This document shows, piece by piece, positions 24,987 to 37,700 of a stretch of 64,000 nucleotides of DNA; the first letter of the stretch is position 1, and each line of letters opens with the position of its first letter. The notes beneath the pieces are model-generated. The model was not told where the DNA came from, searched no databases, and saw nothing but the letters and a program-made list of their open reading frames with translations. The DNA lies in NCBI GenBank assembly GCA_002794735.1, contig NBAZ01000018.1, positions 124,001 through 188,000 on the forward strand, given 5' to 3'. A program made the translations under genes and the position numbers. This DNA is from Pyrrhoderma lamaoense. Its lineage: Eukaryota > Basidiomycota > Agaricomycetes > Hymenochaetales > Hymenochaetaceae.

Positions 24987-26491
24987 AGTTTATGAGAGGA
25001 CGGCTGAGGGAGGACGGAAGAAGGAGGAGGAGGAGGGACGGCTAGCCAGTCTTAAGTACAAGCTCGAAGCAGACAAGCACAAGCACAAGCGCAGACGAGT
25101 TGCAAGCCATGTTCGAGTGTGGTGAGCGTATGAACAGTCAGTCACAGTGCTCTCAGTCCGAGAATACATTATCTGAACCCGCCGATCGTCTGTTCTCTCT
25201 TTTTCAATTCATCCCTTTTCAGGAAGGACCCTGGCAGCGTAAGATCCCTCTCTTCGGCTCACGTCACACTCCCCCCGTCCGTCCGTCTACTCTCTCTCTC
25301 TCCCCTCTTACATCTCCCCCTCCCTCTCCCCTCCTTCGCATCGGCTCAACCGGCCCCAAGCGAATAGATCGGATACTCCAATCCCTTCAAGGGCCCCTGC
25401 CCATGGTCCACTGGTCCATGAATCCGTCCATCTCGTTGCTTCCGGAAGATCTCTCCTCCCCCCCCACACTCTTCGTCTTTTTTCTTCTCTGCTTACCCAC
25501 GCCCCCCTCTCTCGCTCATTCTCATCTCCAATTTGGTCATCTCTCTCTCCCCCCCCAAACTTCTTCATCCCCTCCCCTCTCTCTCTCTCTAAGCTAGCTA
25601 GCTAGTCTGTTTTTTTTTCTCTTTTACTTTTTCGTAACCTTGTTTTTTTTTTCCTCCTCCCTCGCTCTGTTCGCCGACGACGCGTTTTACACCCCACTCC
25701 TCACTCCCCAACAACACGAAACGTGTCACAACTATTCGTCTAGGTTCTGACATATCCCCCCCTCCCCTTCTCTTAGCGCGCTATCCCTCCCCCAACCTCA
25801 CTTTCCCTTTTATCATTATTTATTTACCTACCTTAATTTATTTTAATTTAATTTACTCTCCCTCCCTTCTTTTCTTTCTTCTTTTATTCCCACACTTTCC
25901 CTCTTCATCCGTCATTCTTTTTCTTTGAATCCCCTCCCCTAAACACGTGTATCCCATCATTCACTTTTTTTTTACATTCCATTACACCCCCAAAAAAACC
26001 TTCTATCATAATGATAATCCTTCCTTCCATCCGTCATCGTCCTCCCTCTCCTTCCCTCTCTCTCTCTCCCTCTTTCATTCCCCTATCGACACCATCTCTA
26101 CCTTCGTTGAAAGGTGTAAGATGAAGAAGATCATACTTTTATCGTTTAAGTTGCACAGGAATCAGGAATCAGGAATGAAATTCTGAAGTACCGTTTTATC
26201 GTACGGATTTAATTAATTTTACACGCTTTCTTTCCCTTTGTATCCCCCCACCCCCCTATCTTAGTATCACTGTATCTTAGTATCTATTCTATCAACTTAT
26301 CAACATATCAATATTACCCGTGCTACTTGTACTGTATCTATCACCCCTTCCCTCCCGAATACACATAGACTAATAACCAAACTCAAAACTACTCGGAGAA
26401 AATAAGATACAAATACGACTCTGATCTACTCAGTATACACCTACACTACTACTTTATCTATTCATTCTGACAACTTTTTGATGATTACTCA

Positions 26492-26514
26492 GTGTCTGTG
26501 TCTGTGTCTGTGTC
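26492..26514. repeat. TGTGTC tandem repeat
   Basis: Nearly four units of TGTCTG/TGTGTC in a row, followed by CTAAGTCTAAACCTAAGTCTAA-type words. Confidence 0.8.
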
Positions 26515-26738
26515 CTAAGTCTAAACCTAAGTCTAAATCTGGAAGTCTAAGTAGATAGGCTTATGTGGCTTATAAGTCAACGAGTTTACTTGTCCATTAC
26601 TCCTCCATCCTCTACTCTCTACTCTCTTCCCTCCCTTTTCAACCCCTATTGTAACTTTGTGTTTTGTCCGTCGTGTGCTTGTGCTACGTGCTTTATATCG
26701 TTACACCATCAACTCGAAGCTTTTGATACTTATCAAAC

Positions 26739-26781
26739 GGTGTGGGCGTCTAGACTTCTAGGGTACTTAGACGCCCACACC
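26739..26781. other. Perfect 14-bp inverted repeat (stem-loop)
   Basis: Arms GGTGTGGGCGTCTA (26739-26752) and TAGACGCCCACACC (26768-26781) are exact complements around a 15-base spacer. The arm is GC-rich compared with its surroundings. It could fold as an RNA hairpin or serve as a palindromic binding site. Confidence 0.85.
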
Positions 26782-26898
26782 CATGTGCCCCATCTATATG
26801 GACCTATGCAACTATGGATCTGTACGTGTACTTATACGCACACGTCTAGAATCGAAACGTCGTCGTCGTGATCATATACGATTTCGGTTATTGGATGA

Positions 26899-26925
26899 TT
26901 AGGTAGTTAGGTAGTTAGGTAGTTA
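26899..26925. repeat. TTAGGTAG tandem repeat
   Basis: The 8-mer TTAGGTAG repeats three times (AGGTAGTT in register). It is not a telomere array: the unit and copy number are wrong. Confidence 0.75.
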
Positions 26926-27076
26926 AGGGTGATTGGATGAATTGGATGAACGGATCGTGGAGTCTGGTCGATAGCAGTACCTCCACTCTGATACTCTGAT
27001 ACTTGAAGTCTCGGGGTTCTTGCTTAGAAGGTGTCTTGCGCCTTTATTAGATTTTTATGATTTTTATGATTTCTTT

Positions 27077-27078
<2 letters not shown>

Positions 27079-27132
<54 letters not shown>
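27079..27132. repeat. T54 homopolymer
   Basis: Fifty-four consecutive T on the + strand, preceded by a duplicated ATTTTTATG word (27051-27070). Could be a slipped microsatellite or the poly(A) tail of a minus-strand retro-insertion. Confidence 0.9.
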
Positions 27133-27236
27133 CCTTTTAGTTAGTTGGTTGGTTAGTTGGCTCTTTGGAGAGAAAGGAAGGGAAGTAGAGTATGTTGTAT
27201 CTCGAGTAACGAATAACGAGTAACCTATAACCTATC

Positions 27237-27285
27237 ACATCTAACATTTCTAACATCTCTAACATCTCTAACATCTCTATCATTC
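27237..27285. repeat. CATCTCTAA tandem repeat
   Basis: About five imperfect copies of CATCTCTAA / CATTTCTAA in a row. Confidence 0.75.
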
Positions 27286-27402
27286 TAACCAAACCTCTCT
27301 TACTCGCATAACATACTCGGATAACCATCATACAAACATTACAAACATACAGACATTACAAACATACTCGCATACTTATTTTAGTTATGCCTACTATGTT
27401 AA

Positions 27403-27424
27403 GCACGTAGCACGTAGCACGTAG
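27403..27424. repeat. CACGTAG tandem repeat (3 units)
   Basis: The unit AGCACGT/CACGTAG is repeated three times. Confidence 0.75.
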
Positions 27425-28881
27425 ATCATGATAGGTATGCTGTACGCTGAATGGTATGGTATAAGTGACGAAACCAAGTTTGTCTTAGTTCCTTTAGTTA
27501 TCTAGTTCCCTAGTTATTTAGTTCCAAGCCCCGAGCTAGTTCGGAGAATGCTGGACGTTAGGTCTTAGGTATCTGGGTTGGGCGTTCGGGGGTATGGGTG
27601 GCGGTTTTTGTTGATTGTTAATTGTTGATTGTTGAGGATAGGGAGAGGGTGGAGGCAAGTGGATGGAATGGAATGGCGTCGGAGGGGGATGGGGGGTCGG
27701 TTCTGATTCATTCTTCACATCCAACATTCTATAACAATCAGTGAACTAGTGGACTAGTGGACGAGAGAGGATATGAAAAGAGGGTTACCAAGTCCTAGTT
27801 CTCATCATATTATTATCATTATCATTCTTGAACCCTTCCATTTACTCTAACATATCATAACATACTCTCAAACATACTCTGGGCCTAGGCCCGTCCTTTC
27901 GTTCTTATTCCTCACTCCTACTCTCTCACTCTCTCACTCTCTTTCTTCTATCTTTCTTCTATCCAAATCTAATAAAGACAGTTACCTCATTTCAGGGGGG
28001 TAGTCACGATATTGATACTCAGGGGATAAGGAACAAGAAAGAAAGCGGAAAGCGTTAGGTTGGGAGAGTGGGCGCGTCGGGGATGGAGGGAGAAGGGGAA
28101 GGGGGGATGGATACAGGTAACGTGGTTACACATGTCTTGTATTCGTTATGAGTATACAATATGGATTATGTGATGTAGAGTATACATTCCTCTTCTTCAT
28201 ATCGTTGTGTTTAGTGTATGATAATATATGATACTTTAACATTATCATTAACATATCATGAGCCCCTCTCTTAATTGATGGTACGATGGTACAACTACAT
28301 ATATAATATCTACATACACATATACATATACATCCCCCGAACCTTCTCCCTCATCTCTGTTCTTCGTTCTTCAGGGATTCACTTTCGTTTACCCCTTAGT
28401 CTAACTTTGTTACTTCCTACTTATACGTTGTCACGTCTTCTAGCTCTTCTTGTAATACTTCTCTAAATCTGATACAACTTCTTTGATTCTCTTAGTCGTT
28501 ACATATCATTCTCTCATGTTCTATATTTTATGTTTTGGGGGGTTGTTTTCGGGGTTTTATAGACGGGGAGACGTACGGCGATAGATTGATACCTTATTAC
28601 TTTTGTCAGCGACCAGAGACCAGTGACTAGAGACCAGTGACCGGGCGATCGTCCTCTATGTACTAGTTACTGCTAATTAGTAGCAACTAGCAACTTACTA
28701 TTCCTAGCTCCCTACTCTCCAGTAGATCACCCACAGTACAATTGTACCATTGTGCCATTGTATCACAGTATCACCGTATCATAGCATCATAGCATCACTG
28801 TACTGCCTTCATACTACTTCGGCGCAGAGAGAAGGGAAGGGAAGTGGGAGAGGTAGACATCTCAGTTGAGGGAAGTTCATT

Positions 28882-28944
28882 CCTTCCTTCCTTCCTTACT
28901 TACTTATTCACTTATCCACTTACTTACTTGCTTGTTTACTTACC
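28882..28944. repeat. TTCC / TTAC tetranucleotide tract
   Basis: TTCCTTCC turning into TTACTTAC over about 60 bp; a decaying tetranucleotide microsatellite. Confidence 0.7.
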
Positions 28945-31700
28945 TATATCACTTATCTTCTTCTTCTTTCTTGAGGTTCTTAGCTCTTCTAAGATCGTCG
29001 TATGGTGGTTGGATATCGTGATATTTTGATACCATGATACTACGATGCTGTATAGCTATAACCCTTCACTTCCAACTGATGATCCACGAGTTATGATCTA
29101 GGACAAGAACCAAGATCATTGATCAAGCCCATAACTAACATTCCCGTGACTTGACCAACTACCTTATTTAGTATCCCACCCACATTGGCGTACACATACA
29201 CATACACATGCACGCATATATATTAAGATATATATATATACTCATGATCATTACTCAATCATTTGGGTTATTGGTTATTGGTTATTCGGTGATTTAGTGT
29301 ACGCAGGTATTACGACTAGGTACAGTTATGTTCATGTTTATGTTCATGTTTATATTTATGTATCTGCATTGCATTACATAGCATCGCAACCGCGGGGGCG
29401 GGGCGGCGGGGCTCGGAGCCGGTGGTACGAGAGTAAAACCAGTATTAATAAAAAGAACTGAGAATTTATAACAGAATATAAGTAAAAAATAAGAAAAGAG
29501 AAATGCGTTGGGAAGTCTACAATGTGTATTGTGTATTGTGTATTATCTATCGTATTATGTATGTATGCATGTAAACTACCCCCCTCTTCTACTACCCGCC
29601 ATACACACACACACATACAACTTCGGAACGAGGACCGATCGTACCGGTGAACAAAGTTGGGCATTTTTTTTTTTTTTTTTTTCGATCAATGGTTTGAGTT
29701 AGAGTAACGAGTGAGAAAAAGGACTATGGGGTACGTTATTCCATCTGAAGGGAGTAGAGAACGAAAGAGGGAGAGGGAGGGAAAAGAAAGGAAAGGAAAG
29801 GAGGGAAGTGTGGACGAACGGAAGGTCGGAGAGATCAGAGGGGACGGAATACGGAGTACGGGATGCGGAGCCGGAAATTAATAACCACATTTGTTCTTTT
29901 TTTATCCTTAGGAGTAGGATAAACTGAGTAGAACTAGTAGAAGATCGTTAGACAAAGTGCGTTTTACCAGAAAAGGGAAGGGGAAGCTCCAGAAGCGGTG
30001 AGAGAGAGAGATGGGGATGGGGAATAGGAGACGGGTGGGGGGGTGTAACAAAAAAAAAAGAATAGTATAGAAGTTGGAAGAGTTGGCATGGATCTGTTGC
30101 TGTTACATTTGAAAAAAAAAGGGACAAAGATAGAATTAGAAGTGTCGACATTATGTGTCAGTGTTAGTATCAGCTCAGTATGGCATTAAGGGGTAGAAGG
30201 GGGGGAAGGGGGGGAAGTACGTATGAAATGTACGAAACTCATTGGGGAACAAACATGAATGGAGCCGAAGCTCTCTGAAGAGGGGTTGAAAGGTGTACGG
30301 AGAAAGGGAGGAAGATGAGAGTATAGTTAGTACATTTTAGTTGATAGATTCTTATAGTAAGATCGACCTAGACTTGCTTACCTGCTGTTGGGATTGGTAA
30401 AAATAAAAGATGAGGGGGAAGACCATGGTCGCTGCTAGTAATTTCGGGGTATTTGTCGTTGTTTGATTTTATTTGTCAGTATTGTTTTGTGTTATAAGCT
30501 CACTAGTACTTTTTTCTAACTTGTTGTATTGGGTTGGTTTCCTTCGCGGTAATGTATCAAAGGGACATCAGATCACCATATCATATACCATAAGCACCAC
30601 AAATTGCGACATGCTGTATACATGTACCAATGTTTTGCATGTCCTGTTTTCTTCGTTACATATTAAACTCGATTAGGTACTTCAAGTTACTTTCTAAATT
30701 GTTTTTGTTTGTTTATTCGCCAAATTCCGATCACCGTACCCATTAGCAGCCACCGAACATTGTCTGTCATCCCCATCTGCCGACCTCATTAGATTCTCTT
30801 CTTCTAACTGTTAGTTTATGAAAAGGCATTTCTATCAAAATCACATTCATTGATTATTGGACGATATCCCATTTTTACATATAAAAATATATATTGAAAA
30901 AAATTTCGTAAAGAGGAATACAAAGCATGAGAAGGAGAGAAGGAAGGGGGGGAGGGGTGTAGCTCATATCACACAGAAAAGCACACCAAATGACACGAGG
31001 GAGACATGGGGAGAAAGAGAGGACATAGGAAGACAAGACGGAAGTAGAGTAAAGGATCCATGAATTCAGCTCGTAAACGGTAGGGATACAAACTCAAAGG
31101 AAACGTGTGTTGCGGTCTTCACATGTTACACACACCTATCTTGCACATATGCATACGTCTCATTTATCAGTTTTTTGGTTATCTTCATTCCTCTCTTTCT
31201 GACCCTCTAAGCCCACCTCCTCCCCCAACGGTTGTCACAAAGTTTATTAGTGATATTAATAGTAGGCACTGATATTAATTATTTTCTGTAAGATTTATTA
31301 ATTCGGGTCTTGTTTCTGAGTATTCGGCAATCCTCACTGATATTCTTCCTCTCTCTCCCCCAAAAATAAAATAAAACTCACGGTTGTAGCAATTAGTGAA
31401 ATTAAGCTACTTGGCTAACTTTATCAATCGGAATGTCAATGTATAGTGACACATGGTGGACGTGTGTATGGCTATGCATTTGGAGTTCCGTGCGTTCCGT
31501 GAACATGAACATACTCATGTATTCTGCTCTATTCCATAGTCTTGAATACTAAAGAACACCTTCCGTAAGCCCCCAACCCTCTTCACCTCCCTGAATCTTC
31601 ATCCCTGGGGAAGGGGTAAAAAATAGGTAAGAAAAACGGAGTACGAGAAAATGAAGGAAGGGTCGGAAGATCTGAAGCATTGCAAGATATCGATTCTTCT

Positions 31701-34700
31701 CATTCCGAATAACCCCCAGCTCGTGTTTAGACCAGACTGTCAGCTCTTCTCAAGCCAAGAGACACCTCCACTTCAGAAAACGAAATCAGATATTTGGGAG
31801 GATTGACTCGGAGTCTGTAGTCTGTCTCTGAGTCTCTTAGAACCTGCATCAATTTGGCGTGCTGGTAATATGCATCCCTTCCAGTTATAGGCGCATCAAA
31901 GGGTCCCTTAAATGACAGTGTCACAGCATATTTCCATTATTTGACAATATTTCTCTGCGATGTTATCCATTTTATCCTAATTATTTAGTGGCATTTACCA
32001 GTGCCTAGGTCTGAACGGCTCACCGTAGCTTCATTAGAATTGATGTATTGCCGAGAAAGGGATGAAAGTCTGTTATAATAAGCTAGAATAAATTCAGTAA
32101 TTTACTCAGGACAAGAATCTCACTCACGCCGACTCCACACAGAGATCTGGACTATTGCCACCCATACATCCGAAAAGGTTTCGTAACCGTTTCGTTCACT
32201 CCAACCTGCTCGCTACTCCTCACCCCTCTTTTCTTATTCGCCACTTCTACTTCCCGCGTTGTATAGCAGTAGTAACAGTAATCATTCATCCTTATCTGTA
32301 AATGTGTTGTTCTTGAAGGCCGCACAGGTTGCGGGATGACGAATTCGCGGATGAAAGGATGGGAAAAAACATCCGTATGACTCTTCCTCCCCCTCTCCTG
32401 ATCTCTTCCCTTCCCTAACCCTTCGTTCCTAATATATTTGCTATACTACTAAGAGGTTGCTACATTGCACTACCCTATGGTCTATGTGCTAGATAACGCT
32501 ACTACGCCATGATGTACGTTTATTGCGGTATAATCCCGCTATGTTCTTGAGAGGCCTAGACACCTAAAACGAGGGTTCACGTATACCTAGCGTCGAGTTT
32601 TCAAGTCTCTAACTCTCTAAGCGCCCTAATCATCGAGAACATCAATCAGTTAGAGAAAGAACTTCGGATAATTCGTACAAGGGCTCTATATAGAGTTTTT
32701 AGTTACGATATTGTACATTGTCTGTGTGTTGTGGCATTCGAATCTAAATCTTTAACTCCTCCGGCGGTCCCTTATCCCTCGTCCCCCCTTTTCAACCTTC
32801 CCCTCTTTCACGCACACTTTACGACTAGCATACGAGTCGTATGGCGCGAAAGCTCGGGATCTCGTGTCCTCGTGGTCATGATTGGCTATGAAGAAAGGAA
32901 GCTTAAGGAAAGGGAAGAATAAGGGTAAACTCTAAGCAAGAAAAGGGGGCAAACGTGTGTGTTACAGTAAATCACCTTCAAACTAGGGTGAGCAGTGGCA
33001 AAAAAGTGATATTATGATCTAAGAGTTCTTCACGGCGAAAGATCTTTGGATTAATCTAACTTGCATGCATGTATATATGAGTATGGGATAATTTTTAAAC
33101 GAAAAGTTGAAAGAAATTTAATTAATATTACTGATACTATTGATACTTGGGGAAAAAATATGATGAAAATGAAATTAACGAATTTCTTATCCCGTTTCTA
33201 AGGTAAGGTAAACAAGAAAGCCGACGAGAGTATGAGAAAGAGAGGGAGAAAGAGAAATTGAGATGGGGGGTGAGTCAAAGAGATGAGAATAAATGAGTTC
33301 TCCCAATATCGATATCGATGGAAGGAAGTTCAGCCACACGAAACAAAACGAGCACCTAATATGTTGAAACAACTCGACCCTCCCGAGTTGAGAAGTCATA
33401 AATTACTAATCTAGTAAATCAGTAGTAAAAGTAAAATATTCTATTTTTACCTTATATAAGTACCGTGAATGAAGGTATAAAATTAGAAACAGGTTAAATT
33501 TTTGAAAAAGAGTATCGTTCAGAGAATTGAAATCACATGTAAGAAAAGTAACTATATTTATTTATATACGAGAAGTAATCGACCTCTTGATTAAATATTT
33601 TATTAATTACTCCATGTAACTTATATAGGTCGATAATTCTCACGATGTCTAAATTTACATTTACATTTCCATATTCGTCGTGAGAGAAGACAGGGTGATA
33701 AGATGAAGTAAAAACGCAAAGGTGATGTTAAATCTCCGGATTCAACTTAATTCAAAGTGCAATGCCTTTAGCATTTTACTCCCTTTTGCCCTATTTTACT
33801 TATTACTTTTTTCATCTTCTCTTCGTTTTGGTTCTATGTGTGGCGATATGACACTCGGACGAAAGCCCGTGATCTTATAAAGTGAAGGAAGGGAACCAAG
33901 TCCGAGACCAGTACAAATCAAATTTTCACAAACCGAGAGATAAGCCTATACTGAAATATCTAAATGAGCGGACGGACTGGACAGATTAGACGGAGCGGGA
34001 GTGGTGAGTATTGGGCTGTATGGGAATAAGGTTACCAATCAGGGCAAATTAATAACTACGAGATTGCACTAGTTCTAGTCTCAGTAACATATGTAGTGCG
34101 AATCCACGCAGCCTGCACAACGAATAAGAGGGGAAGTAATAAAGAGCTGTAGATAGGATAAAACCTCCTACAAATGAACATATGAGTATATGAACGGTGG
34201 AAACGTTACCATATGAACAGCCCCTTTTTGAATATATGTATACCCTCCTAGTATATTAGTATATTGACAAAGGGATGGGAAGGTGATATACTCGTAAACT
34301 AGAAGATAGCGGTTCCAGAGAGAATAAAGTACTGATAAAGATAAAGGGGTAAAGATTGAGCGGCGAAGCCACCACGAACGAAACAATGAATGCCGTAAAC
34401 AAAGGAATTTTTAAGATTATGTTATAATCAACTTTCCTGTGTTGAAGTATATTAATAGGCAGTGGTAGTAGCATTATCGAGTACATTGATAGATCAGCAA
34501 GAACCTTGAGAAGAGGGGAGGCGCAAGATTAATGTCTAATTTCTGTAAATGAATGAATGGTAAATTTTAGTCCATTCTGTGGGCGAGCGTGCCTTGTTAC
34601 TAGGCAAAGCTACCAGGCTTGTACCTGGCGCTCTCAAATGGGTGCGTAGGCGCTGACAGGTAGTTGTGTCTTCTCAAAGTACTCAGAAGGCATGGGAAGT

Positions 34701-37700
34701 AGGTTTCGTACAGTCAACTCGTAGGTACTGGATAGTAAACTTCTATTATCAATCAATTTACTACTTTCTGGAGATTGTGATTACTTTGCGTGTGGTTCGC
34801 GTGTTCAAAAGGCATATGGTCACAGCTGCACAGACCATAAGCCAATAACTACTATTGCGTTTGCACTTACAGTTTACTTAGATCTCTATGTTGATATATT
34901 GTTTGCGCCTTACTTCACCAGATAACATATATAGTAATGGACCATACGTACATATACACATAAGTTTTCATATTTTCGTATTCTCAAGTTCCTTTATAGA
35001 ATGGAAGATGGATAAAAAGATAGATAGATGAATAGATGTATGCGTAAATGTATGTACAATGTCGGGTCGTCGGGAATATGGATAGAGCTGAGGCGGATGA
35101 TCACCCCCTCGGCATAGAAGGGATCAAGCGAAGCGCTTTTTTAAAAGGTTCCGATCCAGAAGCGGAACTCGACAGAAAAGAAGGATGGAAAGAAGAAGCA
35201 GAAGAGGGAAGAAGGGGTCAGGGAGAAGTTCTTTGATTAATTTTTTAAAGGATAAGTAGATGTAAATTTGAACTATGTGGACGAGTTGCATATGAGCATC
35301 TATCTATTAGTTGTATGCTTTGCTAACGTGCTATGATGCTACGTCCGAGCTCTACTCTTTTTTGTTTTTTTTCTAACGCTAATACTTGATGAGTACATTA
35401 TGCGATCAACCAGCGGCTTATAAAAAATTCTTTACTCAGGATTTGAGTTTCAAGACGCGATACACATACCCGATTTAGTAATCCAATTGTCCAGCCCCAG
35501 AGAGACTGAGGGCTGAGGACCATTGATCTCGGATGCTATTGAGTGTTGATTACCGAAGGTGCGATTCAATTATGTGTATAACATCAGCTTTTCGAGCTTC
35601 CACAACTGATCTTCTTCGCCGACGAGGAATACAACAGACGTCAAAGAAAAGGGAAATCATCCTTATATGTCTTATCACACCTTTGTGTAAAATATTCTTA
35701 TGTTTATCACATCTCTTTTGGGTAACATCTTCCGGGGACGGGCTATACGCCTACCGTCGCCGCGCCCTCATCCTGGGAGGAAATCAAACTCGGATAATGT
35801 CAGAAGCATCGGTCCACCCTTTGTACCATTTCCCGTTTACATACACCGTTTTTTTCATCTCTCTATATCCTGGATAACCTTTTCCTGGAACCTCTCTACT
35901 CTCTTAAGTTGGATAAACGCGTAATAAGAGCGCTCGTCAGGTAATATCAACTCAAGATATCTTCGTCTGTTCCTATCTTATCCTACCCCGGTTTCTCATC
36001 CTCAGGTCCGTGCTCTGCTTTTTGTTTAAGGGGGAATTCGGAAGGAACGGAAACTTTGAAATCTCGTTCGGTAATTGACTCGGGACTCAATTGAGATTCT
36101 GTCGGACACACGGACTTCATCAAGAAGTAAAAATCATGGAGAAGCACAAGGGAGAGCGGATGAAAGATATATCTAACAACATCGTATCTCGCTTACAACT
36201 CAAATCCATAGTCTCCCGAACAAAAACTATAATCAGCATACGACCGAATTTACCGTACCGGAGAGCCCAAGACCAGGATCAAGAACACGAAGTTTGAAAA
36301 GTTTTTTTTTCTTCTTCTTTTCTTTCCCGGTGCTTGTATGTTTGGGCTGTTCCCAGTTTCGGGTCAGTATATGTCAAGTGAAAAGTACTAGTGGTATGAA
36401 AACGTAGTGAAAAATGGATGATCGTTCCGAAACGAGGCGTACTTCGGTGTTTTGTAGTGCGGATTTAGATATCGTCGGCCCCGGAACACATGTTTCGTCC
36501 TTGTCAAAAAAGAAGGAGAGTAGAGGCGGCGGTCTAGCATTTTGATCAACCCCAAGCCTTGGAGGATGACACGCTTTCTCTGTGTTTGTGAGTATCGCTC
36601 TATAGGTTTTGATTTAGTAAGTGCATTTTCGAAGCTTGGCTACGAAATTGTTGATTCCTGAGTTCGAGGGTCAGAAGTCAGGATTCTCTTCAGCTCCGGC
36701 GCTATTCCTAATTTTGATGCGCCGTACTACTATTCTATACTAGAAGTCAAGCCACTAGACTTCGAGCATATAATCTTTCATTTTGAATTGCACCAAAACA
36801 CTCGCTGAGACAACATAGGTGCGTCATATGATTCGTGATGGTACAAAACATCTAGCAGAAACATACTCAGATACTGTTTTGATACTAGTACTGGAGAGTG
36901 CCAAGAACTTATAGATCTGGACTAACTATTCATTGTTAGCCATTATCTCGTTGATACATGAAAAGCTTCCTCTTCTGATACTAGGACAATCATCCCCGTA
37001 TCCACCTTCGCTGATTTGGGCGTGGTGGCGCTGCTTGCCACGAGTTATGAAATATTGACCTCATGAGCGCCGCGTGAAGAATACTATACGAGACTAGGAA
37101 AGAATATCGAACAGCATGCTCCAATGATATAGAGAAGCATGAGTAAAATAAAAGTAACCGTCAAACAATGTAGGTCCAGCTACACGTTTTGGAACTCCCA
37201 AACCCCCGACGTCCGATGAACGTCGGAATGAACAAGGAAGTATCCAAAAAAAGCCCCCTCCCCCAAAAGAATGCTTACGGGAGCAAGAGCGGATTTCTCA
37301 GATGTCTGTCCGTTCAATATAGACTCAGATGAATCTCCAGGTTTACATAGTCCATGAGCATGCCTACGGAACATATTAGTCGGCGTCTAAGTCATGAAGT
37401 TCTCGGAACGGCTCAGTCATGATGACGCGCGCACATGTGTTTATGTCCGCCTGTCCATCCGGAATATGAGCGTAATAGAGTCTAATTTCCCCGCAGGTAA
37501 AGAAGAAATAGAGTATGCAAGTGAAGGTAGTGCGGATTAGATGCTGGTGTGTATGATCATCTTGATGCTGACAATATCCAATTTTGAACATGCTTCGCCG
37601 ATATCCGAGCCATGAGCTTCCATATGTGATTAATCAAACATCACCCGCAATCTGCAAGTCTTACATTGCCTTCTCCACCCTTCTTCTTTCCTCGATCAGA

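Larger units (their letters stand above)
24987..31700. promoter_or_regulatory. Long upstream flank of the CON7-like gene, simple-sequence rich
   Basis: About 6.7 kb upstream of the transcription-factor start contains no supported gene. From 25.14 to 26.1 kb the + strand is almost pure pyrimidine, so a transcript of the factor would start with a long G/A-rich leader. Beyond that come short-word repeats, a T54 run (27079-27132) and a 14-bp inverted repeat (26739-26781). I infer promoter plus long 5' UTR, as is common for fungal developmental regulators, but no specific element is proven. Confidence 0.4.

Noticed and set aside
24675..25125. Plus-strand Arg/Gly/Glu-rich frames
   Set aside because: Antisense of the Ser/Pro-rich first exon of the CON7-like gene plus the G/A-rich leader; low complexity keeps them open.
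26899..26925. Telomere-like TTAGG words
   Set aside because: The unit is TTAGGTAG, only three copies, and surrounded by unrelated sequence; not an internal telomere array.
31727..31924. 65-codon minus-strand frame with protein-like composition
   Set aside because: Too short, no splice continuation found in either direction.
34580..34660. Possible structured RNA (ACCAGG/CCTGG hairpin words)
   Set aside because: Stems are only 4-6 bp and no tRNA or snoRNA box set could be matched.
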